A DNA stretch of 64,000 nucleotides. Origin: Ruegeria sp. HKCCD4315. GTDB lineage: Bacteria; Pseudomonadota; Alphaproteobacteria; Rhodobacterales; Rhodobacteraceae. Shown one piece after another: positions 10,055-18,990 of the stretch. The notes under the pieces are model-generated. The model searched no databases, was not told the DNA's origin, and saw only the letters and a program-made list of their open reading frames with translations. The stretch's first letter is position 1; each line of letters opens with the position of its first letter. The translations under genes were made by a program, and so were the position numbers. The DNA is taken from NCBI RefSeq assembly GCF_013112245.1, contig NZ_WVRN01000002.1, positions 496,001-560,000 on the forward strand. Reading direction: 5' to 3'.

Positions 10055-10816
10055 ATGGGCAGGATTCTGAATCGCTATCTTTATCGCAAGACACTGGAAC
10101 GTTGGCGACGGGCTGCACAGCGTGTGCAAGACGCAGGACAAGCGGACCTGCGGCAACAGCGTGATCAGGCGCGCGCATTGCGAAGCCATCTTGATCAGTT
10201 GATCCAAACAGCAGATTCTCGTCTTATTCGCCCAAAGATCGGGTCCATGCAGTTTGCCAAGCCTGTCGGCACGGACTGGAGTTGCAGACCGGACCTGTGG
10301 CGCGGACCGTTGGCGCAACCCGGCGTTGCTTCGGCCCCGCGCAAAACGGCACTTGATGCGCACGTCAGCCTGTTTCATGACTGCCCCCTGTCCGAGATTA
10401 CAGTGCGCCAAATCCGAAATCGGGATACAGGCGATCTGGCCCCGTTCAGTCTGGCCGTTGAAGTCTTTAGTTTTGAAGGCTCATTTCTTTCGGTGTCCGT
10501 GGATCTGCCGGGCGATGCAACACAGAATCTGACGCGTGAGCATTTGATACGGATGGAGACCGTAGTTGACTGCGAACGATCCACCGGGCTGTTCGCGCGC
10601 CTCAATATTCAACACGGTCCCAATTCTGAACAGGTACTGCGCCAGTTGAGCGCGTCTGACGCCCGAAACACCGTAGATTTCGATCTGGCCCATCTGCCCC
10701 TGAATGAACGCCGGATCGAAAAGATCTGGGTAGATTTGATCTTTGAGACCCCAAGCATGAACCGGATGGTGGTGCGGGACCTGGCGTTCTGCCGCTTCCA
10801 TCGTGCCGATTTGTGA
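10055..10816 (+). CDS. Conserved hypothetical protein (possibly DUF6478)
   Basis: 253-aa soluble protein with no signal peptide or membrane helix. The first 60 residues are strongly helical and basic (KTLERWRRAAQRV), and the remainder alternates strands with charged residues. I recall similar Rhodobacterales proteins under the name DUF6478, but this is memory and untested. Its stop is 11 nt upstream of the next gene's ATG, so the two form a pair. The gap of about 250 bp upstream, which separates it from the divergent ABC-like gene, must hold both promoters. Function unknown. Confidence 0.7.
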   Translation: MGRILNRYLYRKTLERWRRAAQRVQDAGQADLRQQRDQARALRSHLDQLIQTADSRLIRPKIGSMQFAKPVGTDWSCRPDLWRGPLAQPGVASAPRKTALDAHVSLFHDCPLSEITVRQIRNRDTGDLAPFSLAVEVFSFEGSFLSVSVDLPGDATQNLTREHLIRMETVVDCERSTGLFARLNIQHGPNSEQVLRQLSASDARNTVDFDLAHLPLNERRIEKIWVDLIFETPSMNRMVVRDLAFCRFHRADL

Positions 10817-10827
10817 GGCAATCGGAT

Positions 10828-11187
10828 ATGACACAAACCAACTTGACCTTCCTCCGGTTCGAAAATGGACTCTGGCAAGCACATGTTCGGGCTGGACAGG
10901 AACCTACGATTGAGGTGCGGTATCGCGGCGAACTGCTGGAAAACGTTAATCTGGCACCCAACGAAAACGGGTGGGATTTGAACATAACGGTGCCTGTTTC
11001 AGCTCTGTCTGAAGGCGTCCACAGCTTCGTCATAACCGATCTGGCAACATCGGATAAGCTTGGAGATTTCACCGTCATCGCCGGTGAACCCGCAGCAGAT
11101 GATCTGAGGACCGAAGTCGCGTTGTTGCGGGCTGAACTGGACATGCTGAAACGCGCGTTCCGCCGGGTTTGTCGGGGCGACGACTAA
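10828..11187 (+). CDS. Hypothetical protein with C-terminal coiled coil
   Basis: 119-aa protein. A GTG at 10813 in the same frame overlaps the preceding stop, but the ATG at 10828 gives MTQTNLTFLRFENG and is preferred. The N-terminal two thirds look like a small beta sandwich (HVRAGQEPTIEVRYRG); the last 30 residues form an amphipathic helix, TEVALLRAELDMLKRAF, likely a coiled coil. It lies directly after the 253-aa gene and is probably co-expressed. No family recognised. Confidence 0.65.
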   Translation: MTQTNLTFLRFENGLWQAHVRAGQEPTIEVRYRGELLENVNLAPNENGWDLNITVPVSALSEGVHSFVITDLATSDKLGDFTVIAGEPAADDLRTEVALLRAELDMLKRAFRRVCRGDD

Positions 11188-11265
11188 GCCCGACTAAGCC
11201 AAGTCTCTATCTTTTATACCAATTTCCGTGCATCATGGGCATATTCAAAACGGATCGCGCCCGAT

Positions 11266-12792
11266 ATGGATCGCAGTAGTATTGTTAAAGTCATCGCGTT
11301 GATGGTGACAGGGTTTGGCATCGGCATCGATTTTACCGGTGCTCTGATGCTGGTCCCCGCGATTGAAAACAGCTTTGATGCCGATATCACCAGCACCCAA
11401 TGGGTTTTGAATATCTACGCCCTGTTTTTTGCGATGACCATGGTAGCCGGAGGACGACTGGGCGATATGTACGGTCATCGAAAGATGATGATCATCGGCC
11501 TGTGCATTTTCCTGTTTTCGTCGGTGATGTGCTTTTTTTCGCCCAACCTTGATTTTTTGATCCTGGCGCGTGCGTTGCAAGGCATCGGCGCCGGCTGTGT
11601 TTGGCCCTGCACACTTGCGTTTGGGGCGACTAAAGTGTCCAAACCTGAACATCGGGCTCTTGTAATGGGGCTCATTCTGGCAGGTGTGACCACCGGCAAT
11701 GTATTTGGCCCAATGATTAGCGGATTGGCTGTAAACTTGGGCGAATGGCGGTATTTCTTCCTGGCCAACGTCGTCTTCTCCTGCATTTCGATGGCCACCG
11801 CCCTAATCCTGATGGAGCGCGAAACGCAGCACAAACAGGACGAGCATCTCGACTTGGCTGGCATGGGCCTGTTGGCGTTTGCCGTTCTGTTCCTGCTGTA
11901 TGGGTTGGATGTTGGCGCGGATTGGGGATGGACGTCGGTACCGTTGTTGATGCTTTTCTTCATCAGCGCCGTGCTTTTCCTCTTGTTCCCCAAGGTAGAA
12001 AAACGCGTTACCGAGCCTTTGCTGCTGCCGCAAATGATGCAGAACCGTCAATTCAAGATCACGCTTGGCCTGAATATGTTCAACGTTTCAGCCGCCTTTG
12101 TTGGGTTGCTCTATTTTCCTCAGTACATGCAAAAAGTGCTGGGCTGGTCGGCATTTGAATCCGCATTGGGGCTTGCTCCGCTGACCGTTTTGCTGGCGGT
12201 GGGGTCGATTGTTTCAGGCACGCTGTACAATGATTTCGGACCCAAACGGCTGCTGTTCTGGGGTTATATGATTGCCACAATCGGTGCCGCGACCGTTGTC
12301 ATTCTGCCAAGCGATCTGGGTTACTTCCGCATTCTTCCGGGCATGGCGATGATCGGTTTGGGAGCGACCCTGACCGTCGGACCATCGGGTACAGCTGCCG
12401 TTTGCGCCGTCAAGCCTGAGCGGGCCGGACTGGTCGGCGGGCTAAGCTTTATGACCCATCTGGTTTACGGAGCCATTTCCGTCGCCTGTGCCACTGCTGT
12501 TATGTACGTCGTCAGCTTGTCCAAACTGCGTGATGGCCTGCATGCCGCCGGTATCAAACTATCTGAGACCGATTTAAGGGCAATCAACGGCAGTACACTG
12601 GATACGGCTTCTGCACATGCGGTGATCAGCCGTTTGAGCGCCGGCGATTTGGCAAAGGTTCAATCCGCCTTGTCCGATGCTTTTAACAGTGGCATGAGCA
12701 TGGCGTTTGTTTTTTCGACAATATCCGTATCGGTGGGTATCGTGCTGGCGTTGTTGTTGGACGAAAAGAAACTGCACAAGATCGAGAGCTAG
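11266..12792 (+). CDS. MFS transporter, DHA2/EmrB-QacA type (14 TM)
   Basis: 508-aa inner-membrane drug:proton antiporter-like protein. The N-terminus has the DHA2 features VLNIYALFFAMTMVAGGRLGDMYGHRKM, and the length and hydrophobic pattern fit 14 helices. An acidic residue within helix 1 (IGIDFTGALML) is typical of the group. The final cytoplasmic tail is short (LLLDEKKLHKIES). A loop of about 80 residues before the last helix (LSKLRDGLHAAGIKLSETD) is longer than in small QacA proteins. No regulator or membrane-fusion partner is adjacent. Substrate unknown. Upstream Shine-Dalgarno signal is weak. Confidence 0.85.
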   Translation: MDRSSIVKVIALMVTGFGIGIDFTGALMLVPAIENSFDADITSTQWVLNIYALFFAMTMVAGGRLGDMYGHRKMMIIGLCIFLFSSVMCFFSPNLDFLILARALQGIGAGCVWPCTLAFGATKVSKPEHRALVMGLILAGVTTGNVFGPMISGLAVNLGEWRYFFLANVVFSCISMATALILMERETQHKQDEHLDLAGMGLLAFAVLFLLYGLDVGADWGWTSVPLLMLFFISAVLFLLFPKVEKRVTEPLLLPQMMQNRQFKITLGLNMFNVSAAFVGLLYFPQYMQKVLGWSAFESALGLAPLTVLLAVGSIVSGTLYNDFGPKRLLFWGYMIATIGAATVVILPSDLGYFRILPGMAMIGLGATLTVGPSGTAAVCAVKPERAGLVGGLSFMTHLVYGAISVACATAVMYVVSLSKLRDGLHAAGIKLSETDLRAINGSTLDTASAHAVISRLSAGDLAKVQSALSDAFNSGMSMAFVFSTISVSVGIVLALLLDEKKLHKIES

Positions 12793-12874
12793 GGCGCTTT
12801 CAAGACCCGCTGACTCTCGCGATCCCGACCAGCGCCCTATTCAGAAAAGCAACCAACTGCGCATTCAAATAAAA

Positions 12875-12897
12875 AGGGCCGCGTTCATCGCGGCCCT
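12875..12897. terminator. Bidirectional terminator between MFS gene and ctpA
   Basis: Perfect 9-bp arms AGGGCCGCG / CGCGGCCCT around a TTCAT loop. An A-rich run (AAATAAAA) on the left gives a T-run for transcripts of the minus strand, so it is a good intrinsic terminator for ctpA. Confidence 0.75.
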
Positions 12898-12904
12898 GAT
12901 TGAG

Positions 12905-14245
12905 TTATTGAGAAGGTCCATTCGGATTGAACGCGGACAGGCCCTTGAGGATGTCAATGGCATAAGCCAGTTGGTAATCCTCTTCCCGCAGTTCAGCCGT
13001 CGCTTCAGCCTTGGCACGGTCTTCTTCAATTTGGCGAATTTCATCCTCGCTCAGGCTGTCATTGTCCAGGCTACCACGCAGCTCGGCCTCGGACCGGGTA
13101 AAGCGGCTGTCCTCTTCCTCTTCAGTCTCGGGCTGCGGACGCGGTTGTTCCACGATGATATCCGGGCTGACACCCAGGGCCTGAATAGAACGACCCGATG
13201 GAGTGTAATAACGCGACGTTGTCAGGCGCATGGCCCCGTCACCGCGCAGCGGCATGACTGTCTGCACAGACCCCTTACCAAAGCTTTTTGTGCCCACCAC
13301 GATTGCGCGTCGGTGGTCCTGCAAGGCGCCTGCCACAATTTCGGACGCCGAGGCCGAACCGCCGTTGATCAGAACAACGATTGGTTTGCCTTCGGCCAGA
13401 TCGCCCGGCGCGGCATTAAAGCGCTCGCCCTCTTCCGGGTCGCGGCCACGAGTCGAAACGATTTCGCCTTCGTTCAGGAACGCATCCGACACTTTGATCG
13501 CCTGCGTCAGCAAACCGCCCGGGTTATTGCGCAGGTCGAGGACAAATCCATTGACCTTGTCAATGCCACCGGCTTCTTCGATCTGTTCCTGCAAACCTTC
13601 TTTAAGGTTCGGGAAGGTCTGGTCGTTGAACGTAGTCACACGCAGAACCACACTGGTGCCTTCAGTGCGCGCACGAACAGCCGTCAGTTTGATCGTATCC
13701 CGGATGATTGTAACGTCGAAAGGATCCGGCTCACCTTCACGAACGACGGTGATCACAATCTCGGACCCCACCGGGCCACGCATCAGGTCAACAGCCTTAT
13801 CCAGCGTAAGGCCCAGAATGCTTTCGCCATCGACATGAGTGATGAAGTCCCCGGCTTCAATTCCGGCTGCGTCGGCAGGAGTGTCGTCAATCGGCGATAC
13901 GACTTTGACAAAACCGTCTTCCTGCGTGACTTCGATGCCAAGCCCACCAAACTCACCCCGCGTCTGAACACGCATCTGTTCGGCATCGTCGGGCGACAGA
14001 TAGCTGGAATGCGGATCAAGCGAGGTCAACATGCCGTCAATGGCGGCCTCGATCAGTTCTTCGGGTTCGACCTCTTCAACATATTGCGCGCGGATGCGTT
14101 CAAAAATGTCGCCAAACAGATCCAGTTGTTCATAGACGCTGGCCTTGTTTTCGGCCTCCTGCGCCAGCAGGGGTCCTGCAATCTGTGTCGTTGCAAGAAT
14201 ACCTGCCAAAGTTCCGGCCAGACCGGCCATCACAAATCTCTTCAT
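12905..14245 (-). CDS. ctpA: S41 family carboxy-terminal processing protease
   Basis: 446-aa periplasmic serine protease with an N-terminal signal sequence (MKRFVMAGLAGTLAGILATT). A PDZ domain spans about 95-170 (GGLGIEVTQEDG...GIEAGDFITHVDG). The catalytic region has GGSASASEI (295-303) holding the nucleophilic Ser and FGKGSVQ with Lys324. The C-terminal 90 residues are acidic and charged, with an EEDSRF stretch typical of alphaproteobacterial CtpA. It is 6 nt downstream of the EnvC-like gene on the same strand. The gene order gpmI / EnvC-like / ctpA suggests an operon serving cell-wall hydrolase control; Ctp proteases commonly process murein hydrolases and their partners. Confidence 0.94.
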   Translation of the reverse strand: MKRFVMAGLAGTLAGILATTQIAGPLLAQEAENKASVYEQLDLFGDIFERIRAQYVEEVEPEELIEAAIDGMLTSLDPHSSYLSPDDAEQMRVQTRGEFGGLGIEVTQEDGFVKVVSPIDDTPADAAGIEAGDFITHVDGESILGLTLDKAVDLMRGPVGSEIVITVVREGEPDPFDVTIIRDTIKLTAVRARTEGTSVVLRVTTFNDQTFPNLKEGLQEQIEEAGGIDKVNGFVLDLRNNPGGLLTQAIKVSDAFLNEGEIVSTRGRDPEEGERFNAAPGDLAEGKPIVVLINGGSASASEIVAGALQDHRRAIVVGTKSFGKGSVQTVMPLRGDGAMRLTTSRYYTPSGRSIQALGVSPDIIVEQPRPQPETEEEEDSRFTRSEAELRGSLDNDSLSEDEIRQIEEDRAKAEATAELREEDYQLAYAIDILKGLSAFNPNGPSQ

Positions 14246-14251
14246 ACTCGC

Positions 14252-15382
14252 TTATCCATCCTTGTCGGTCCGGAACCATGTTTCCGGGTCCACGGAGCTA
14301 TTGTCTTCTCTTACCTCTATATAGAGCGTTTCTGAGCGATCAGTTCCAGTGCCATCACCGCTTGTTGACAATATTGCGCCAATTTCGGGCGTTTCACCGG
14401 GCATCAACCCCACCGGAGTGCCTTCGGGGATCACTTGCCCGGGGTTGCCATAGACCTCTTGCAAGCCGGAAAACACAAAAAGCAGCCCGGGCTGCGGTTC
14501 AAGAATGACCAGATTCCCCAAATCCAACAGGGGGCCTCGGTATCGGATCGTCGCTGCAGTGGGTGATGTGACCAAGGCGCGCGGGCGGGTTCCCAGCACC
14601 AAACCGGCGCGTGTCACCCCCGCAGCATCCGTTTCTCCAGCCTTGTGCAACAAGACGCCCTGGACCGGCAAAGAAATCTGCCCTTTCTGACCCGAAATAT
14701 CCGCATCGGTTTCAACAATCTCACCTTCCGAGATTTCGGACAGACCGCTAGCAAACCCATCCAACGTTTCCGTTGAAGAAATCAAAATGGCCGTGCGTAC
14801 CGGATCTTCGACAAATCGTCTGGGCAGATCTGTGCGATCGGCGATGGCCTCGCTCAGACGCGTGCGCGCATCCTGCACCCCGCTGAGACCTTCGGTTAGT
14901 GTTTCCGAAGCGCTTTGTTGTAACAGACGCAGTGTCTGCACTTCGTTCAAATCATCTGCCAGAGCCTGCGCTTTGGCGTTCAAGCCCGGAGTGACCTCGG
15001 ACAGCATTATACCGGCCCGCGCCGCGCCCAATGGGCCCGATGGATGCAACATCAAAACCGGAGGCGCCGTTGTTTCAATGGTTTGCAAAACGCCGATCAA
15101 CTGCCGGACGTCCTTTTCGCGCGCCCGCAACTCGGCGCTCAGCTGCGCCTCGCGGGTTGCGGCCTGGCGCAGCCCTTCCCGCATCGCGCTCAATCCCGCC
15201 TCGTAGGCCTGGATCGTTTGGGTAAGCGCACGTACGCGGTCTCGGGCACCGTCAGCCTCGCTTAGCGAGATTGAGGCGTCCTCCAACATCTCTGCGGCTT
15301 TCAATGCCGCCAGCGATGAATCTGACTGGGCCAGCGCCGGAACGGCTGAAATCAGGAAAGCCGCAAGGGTCGCCAGTTTCAT
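14252..15382 (-). CDS. Murein hydrolase activator, EnvC-like (degenerate M23)
   Basis: 376-aa exported protein: signal peptide MKLATLAAFLISAVPALAQ, a long Ala/Glu/Arg-rich coiled coil at about 25-190, and a C-terminal LytM/M23-like fold at about 235-365 (LDLGNLVILEPQPGLLFVFSGL, then GTPVGLMPGE). The zinc-binding HxH of active M23 enzymes is absent (LLFVFSG), as in EnvC, which activates amidases rather than cutting peptidoglycan itself. The stop is next to the ctpA start and its own start overlaps the gpmI stop by 4 nt, so the three genes are probably one transcript. Confidence 0.85.
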   Translation of the reverse strand: MKLATLAAFLISAVPALAQSDSSLAALKAAEMLEDASISLSEADGARDRVRALTQTIQAYEAGLSAMREGLRQAATREAQLSAELRAREKDVRQLIGVLQTIETTAPPVLMLHPSGPLGAARAGIMLSEVTPGLNAKAQALADDLNEVQTLRLLQQSASETLTEGLSGVQDARTRLSEAIADRTDLPRRFVEDPVRTAILISSTETLDGFASGLSEISEGEIVETDADISGQKGQISLPVQGVLLHKAGETDAAGVTRAGLVLGTRPRALVTSPTAATIRYRGPLLDLGNLVILEPQPGLLFVFSGLQEVYGNPGQVIPEGTPVGLMPGETPEIGAILSTSGDGTGTDRSETLYIEVREDNSSVDPETWFRTDKDG

Positions 15383-16896
15383 GACAAAAGGCTTTCTCCG
15401 GTCATCTCTGGTGGTTTTGGCAGGCCCATCAATTCAAGCAAGGTTGGAGCCAGATCCGACAAACGCCCCTGCCGTAACTGCGCCCCTTCTGGCCCACCGA
15501 CCAGCGCCACAGGCACAGGGTTCAGTGTATGAGCGGTATGTGGACCACCCGTTTCGGGATCAACCATCATTTCGCAATTGCCATGATCTGCGGTGACAAT
15601 CATCGCACCGCGGGCCTTTTCCAGTGCAGCAACAACTTGCGCCAGACCCTGATCCACAGCCTCACACGCTTTGATCGCCGCCTTCAAATCACCGGTATGG
15701 CCCACCATGTCAGGATTGGCATAGTTCGTGACAATCAGGTCATACCCATCTTCGATAGCCTCAACAAATTTGGCCGTCACCTCAGCCGCCGACATTTCGG
15801 GCTGCAGATCATAGGTCGCAACCTTTGGCGATTTCGGCATAAAACGGTCTTCACCCTGTTCAGGCGTCTCTTTGCCGCCGTTCAGAAAGAAAGTTACGTG
15901 TGGGTATTTCTCGGTTTCGGCCAACCGGAACTGGCGCAGCCCTTGTTTGGCCACCCATTCCCCCAGAGTATTCATGATGGCCCGTTTGGGAAAAACCGTG
16001 GTCATGTAGGCGTTGTGACCGTCCGAATATTCTACCATGCCCAGCAGTGCCGAGAGAGAGGGCCGCGGCCCTGTGTCAAAGTCGGAAAACCCGGGCTCTC
16101 CAATGGCGCGCAGGATTTCCCGTGCCCGATCAGCACGAAAATTGAGGCAGAAAAACCCGTCGCCGTCTTGAACGCCCGTGTAACCATCAAGAACAGTCGG
16201 GGTGATGAACTCGTCTGACTCGGACTGGTTATAGGCATGATCGACCGCACCATGGGCGCTTTGCGCCGCCCTTCCCTGCCCTTTGATCATTGCGACATAG
16301 GCTTCGCTGACACGTTCCCAGCGATTGTCCCGGTCCATGGCAAAATAGCGTCCGCAGACGGTCACAATGCGCGCGTTTTCAGGCAGGCGCTCTTCCAGTT
16401 CCGCGATATAGGTCAGCGCCGATTTTGGCGCTACGTCCCGCCCATCGGTGACTGCATGCAGCGCAACAGGGACGCCAGCATCGGTGATCGCAGTCGCCGC
16501 GGCGACGATATGGTTCAGATGCCCATGCACGCCACCGTCCGAGACCAGCCCCATCAGATGCGCTGTCCCGCCCGCCGCTTTCACTTTGGAGATAAATTGT
16601 TGCAGGGCTTCATTTTCGAAAAATGAGCCGTCTTCGATCGCCAGATCGATCTGACCCAAATCCATGGCGACAACGCGACCTGCGCCGATATTGGTGTGGC
16701 CAACTTCTGAATTGCCCATTTGTCCACTTGGCAGACCTACATCGGGGCCATGGGTGATCAGCGTTGCATGAGGGCCATTGGCCATGATCGTATCAAAAGT
16801 CGGCGTATTTGCCAGAAACGGCGCATTGGCTTTGGTGTCTTCGGACAGACCCCACCCATCGAGAATGCACAAGACAACAGGTTTGGGCGCGGCCAT
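15379..16896 (-). CDS. gpmI: 2,3-bisphosphoglycerate-independent phosphoglycerate mutase
   Basis: 505-aa cytoplasmic glycolytic enzyme (3-PG to 2-PG) of the alkaline phosphatase superfamily, Mn2+-dependent. DGWG near the N-terminus contributes metal ligand Asp13, and GQMGNSEVGHTNIG carries nucleophile Ser63. Later motifs include FRADRAREI, NYANPDMVGHTG and TADHGNCE. Length is standard. First gene of the gpmI / EnvC-like / ctpA run, overlapping the next by 4 nt; this order is common in alphaproteobacteria. Confidence 0.96.
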   Translation of the reverse strand: MAAPKPVVLCILDGWGLSEDTKANAPFLANTPTFDTIMANGPHATLITHGPDVGLPSGQMGNSEVGHTNIGAGRVVAMDLGQIDLAIEDGSFFENEALQQFISKVKAAGGTAHLMGLVSDGGVHGHLNHIVAAATAITDAGVPVALHAVTDGRDVAPKSALTYIAELEERLPENARIVTVCGRYFAMDRDNRWERVSEAYVAMIKGQGRAAQSAHGAVDHAYNQSESDEFITPTVLDGYTGVQDGDGFFCLNFRADRAREILRAIGEPGFSDFDTGPRPSLSALLGMVEYSDGHNAYMTTVFPKRAIMNTLGEWVAKQGLRQFRLAETEKYPHVTFFLNGGKETPEQGEDRFMPKSPKVATYDLQPEMSAAEVTAKFVEAIEDGYDLIVTNYANPDMVGHTGDLKAAIKACEAVDQGLAQVVAALEKARGAMIVTADHGNCEMMVDPETGGPHTAHTLNPVPVALVGGPEGAQLRQGRLSDLAPTLLELMGLPKPPEMTGESLLS

Positions 16897-16998
16897 AGAA
16901 TTTCTCCGATTACTGCTCGTGCGCTTCTTCTATCGCCTTGCCTTCGGCGGGTGAACCACCTTTGGGCAGGTGAAAAAGATTTAATAGACGCAGAGGCG

Positions 16999-18669
16999 CT
17001 ATTCCTTGAGGTAGCTCTTGTATGGACGTGCCTTTTGATTTCGGTACTTCACAGTAAGGTCCAAAGGCGCGTCATTTTCATCATACACACCCAAGACAAT
17101 GCCTCGGCCTCTACTTTTGGTACGCATGTCGATCAATTGCTGTTCCGACCTCGTGGTGCGTTGTGACGGTCGCCGCGCCCATGCGAACAGGTGATCATAC
17201 ATTTCAGCGATCACGTTTGCATGCTCTGCGCTGTTGCCCAGATCATTCAGTTCCTGAGGATCGTTTTCCAGATCAAACAGGATCGGTCTGTACCCGCCTT
17301 CGCAATGGATCAGTTTCCACTTTTTGTTGGCCACCATGAACATCACCGCTTCGCGAACCGACACTCCTACGATATCAGCGATCGGTGAGCCTGAGTAATC
17401 ATATTCGCAGATGACAAAGTCCCGGGGCACCTCTTCTGCGGTCCCATGCAGGATGGGCAGCAACGAATGACCTTCAAGGATATGAGTGGCAACGTCACCG
17501 CCTGCCAGATCAACAAAGGTTGGAGCCAAATCGATGGACTCGACCAGCGCATCACTGACCGTCCCACGGGTCGCATTTGCTTCAGGCGATGGATCATAAA
17601 TGATCAGCGGCATTTTGGTCGAAGCATCGTGAAAAAACGTCTTCTCACCCATCCAATGATCACCAAGAAAGTCACCGTGATCCGAGGTTAGAACGATCAT
17701 CGTGTCGTCCATCCGCCCGGTTTTTTCCATCCAGTCGAACAGACGCCCCATCTGGTCGTCGGCTTGTTTGATCAAGCCCATATAGGCTGGGATCACCGCC
17801 TCACGCACATCCTGTCGCGAAAAGGTCTGACCAATCTTTGTGTCCATGAACGCCTTGAGCACCGGATGCGCATTTTGCCGTTCAGCCTCGGATCGCACTA
17901 CGGGCAAAACATGTTCTGGACCGAACATTGAGGCATAAGGTTCTGGCACGATGTAAGGCCAATGCGGTTTGATAAAGCTCAAGTGGCAGCACCACGGTCC
18001 GTTATGTGATTCCATGAACTCAATACCGCGCCCTGTCAGATAAGGCGTTTCACTGTCTTCTTCGGCGATGTTGGCCGCTTCGGGCGCGTTCTTCAGAAAC
18101 CAGCCGGACAGCACGTTGCCCTCGGCATCCAGACCTGAATTGGCAAAATCATGCCATGGATTGTCGCTCTCGTACCCCTTGGCCTTGAGGAACTTGTTGT
18201 ACTCCTTCGCTCCGTGCGGATCGTAAAACCCGTCGGGACCCTCGGGCAGCATACCGTCATCGCGTTCGAACACGTCAAAGCCGCATTCGGCAACCCGGGC
18301 ACCAATCAGGCTGTCGGGTTCCAGCCCCAACCGCGCCATGCCTTCGGCATCGGCGCGCATGTGGGTTTTGCCGACCAGCCAGCAGTCCATTCCCGCCTTG
18401 CGCAGATGATCACCCATCGTGATCTCGCCGACTTTGAGCGGAATACCGTTCCAAGACGCCCCATGCGAATGCACATAGCGCCCGGTATAGGTCGACATGC
18501 GCGAACTGCCGCAGATTGGTGACTGAATGTAAGCCCGGTTAAACCGCACGCCTTTGGCTGCCAGGCGATCTATGTTTGGCGTGTGCAGGTGCGGATGCCC
18601 GTAACAGCTCAGATAGTCCCAGCGTAGCTGGTCGAACATGATGAACAGGATGTTTTTTGCCTTGGCCAA
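16999..18669 (-). CDS. Sulfatase / phosphonate monoester hydrolase family protein
   Basis: 556-aa alkaline-phosphatase-superfamily hydrolase without a signal peptide. The N-terminal metal site is FDQLRWDYLSCYG (Asp13). The formylglycine region reads PICGSSRMSTYTGRY, with Cys53 as the residue to be oxidised; the position after CG is Ser rather than the usual Pro or Ala. TSDHGDFLGDH supplies further metal ligands. The C-terminal region (ICEYDYSGSP, DLENDPQEL) is like arylsulfatases and phosphonate monoester hydrolases. The substrate is not readable: sulfate ester, phosphate diester or phosphonate monoester are all possible. Single gene between gpmI and nqrM. Confidence 0.8.
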   Translation of the reverse strand: MAKAKNILFIMFDQLRWDYLSCYGHPHLHTPNIDRLAAKGVRFNRAYIQSPICGSSRMSTYTGRYVHSHGASWNGIPLKVGEITMGDHLRKAGMDCWLVGKTHMRADAEGMARLGLEPDSLIGARVAECGFDVFERDDGMLPEGPDGFYDPHGAKEYNKFLKAKGYESDNPWHDFANSGLDAEGNVLSGWFLKNAPEAANIAEEDSETPYLTGRGIEFMESHNGPWCCHLSFIKPHWPYIVPEPYASMFGPEHVLPVVRSEAERQNAHPVLKAFMDTKIGQTFSRQDVREAVIPAYMGLIKQADDQMGRLFDWMEKTGRMDDTMIVLTSDHGDFLGDHWMGEKTFFHDASTKMPLIIYDPSPEANATRGTVSDALVESIDLAPTFVDLAGGDVATHILEGHSLLPILHGTAEEVPRDFVICEYDYSGSPIADIVGVSVREAVMFMVANKKWKLIHCEGGYRPILFDLENDPQELNDLGNSAEHANVIAEMYDHLFAWARRPSQRTTRSEQQLIDMRTKSRGRGIVLGVYDENDAPLDLTVKYRNQKARPYKSYLKE

Positions 18670-18723
18670 CGCGACGCCCCTAAACCTTACGGAAACTTAG
18701 TTAGCCATTTCCGTCCGCAGTGC

Positions 18724-18741
18724 GAAGCAAAACTTTGCTTC
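18724..18741. terminator. Hairpin at the end of nqrM
   Basis: GAAGCAAA-AC-TTTGCTTC is an uninterrupted 8-bp inverted repeat overlapping the last bases of nqrM. It may terminate the apbE-nqrM transcript ahead of the sulfatase gene. The loop is only 2 nt as drawn, so the hairpin probably opens to a larger loop. Confidence 0.4.
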
Positions 18742-18976
18742 AGGCCTGACGTTCCATCTGCTCCAGCATCTTCTTGGCGCGCTTGCATTGCAGCTGATCG
18801 CGCAACGGGCTGTTGGGATCCACGTCTTTTTGGCAGACAACGCATTTATCAGCACCCGATATGGCATTCAGACCACCACAGCTGCCTTTGACGGTCTTGC
18901 CCATCAGCATGACGCCGAGTGACATACCCACCATAACGAGGGCGAGAAGAATAAAAGCCAGAATAAAAGTGCTCAT
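18740..18976 (-). CDS. nqrM: Na+-NQR maturation protein NqrM
   Basis: 78-aa protein with one N-terminal membrane helix (residues 3-25) and four cysteines at 33, 45, 48 and 64 (SCGG, CVVC, CKRAKK), the pattern of the NqrM family (former DUF539). NqrM is needed for iron insertion during assembly of the Na+-translocating NADH:quinone reductase. It follows apbE by 14 nt on the same strand, so the two maturation genes form an operon. The six structural nqr genes lie 4-10 kb away, to the right, also on the minus strand. Confidence 0.92.
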   Translation of the reverse strand: MSTFILAFILLALVMVGMSLGVMLMGKTVKGSCGGLNAISGADKCVVCQKDVDPNSPLRDQLQCKRAKKMLEQMERQA

Positions 18977-18990
18977 CTCAGCTCCTCCAG

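Noticed and set aside
9825..10178. 117-codon minus-strand frame in the gap before the 253-aa gene
   Set aside because: Overlaps the 5' part of the better-supported gene on the other strand; no Shine-Dalgarno and no family.
12707..14335. 542-codon open frame on the plus strand
   Set aside because: It is antisense to ctpA, with Arg/Gln/His-rich composition and no domain; ctpA on the other strand has all its motifs.
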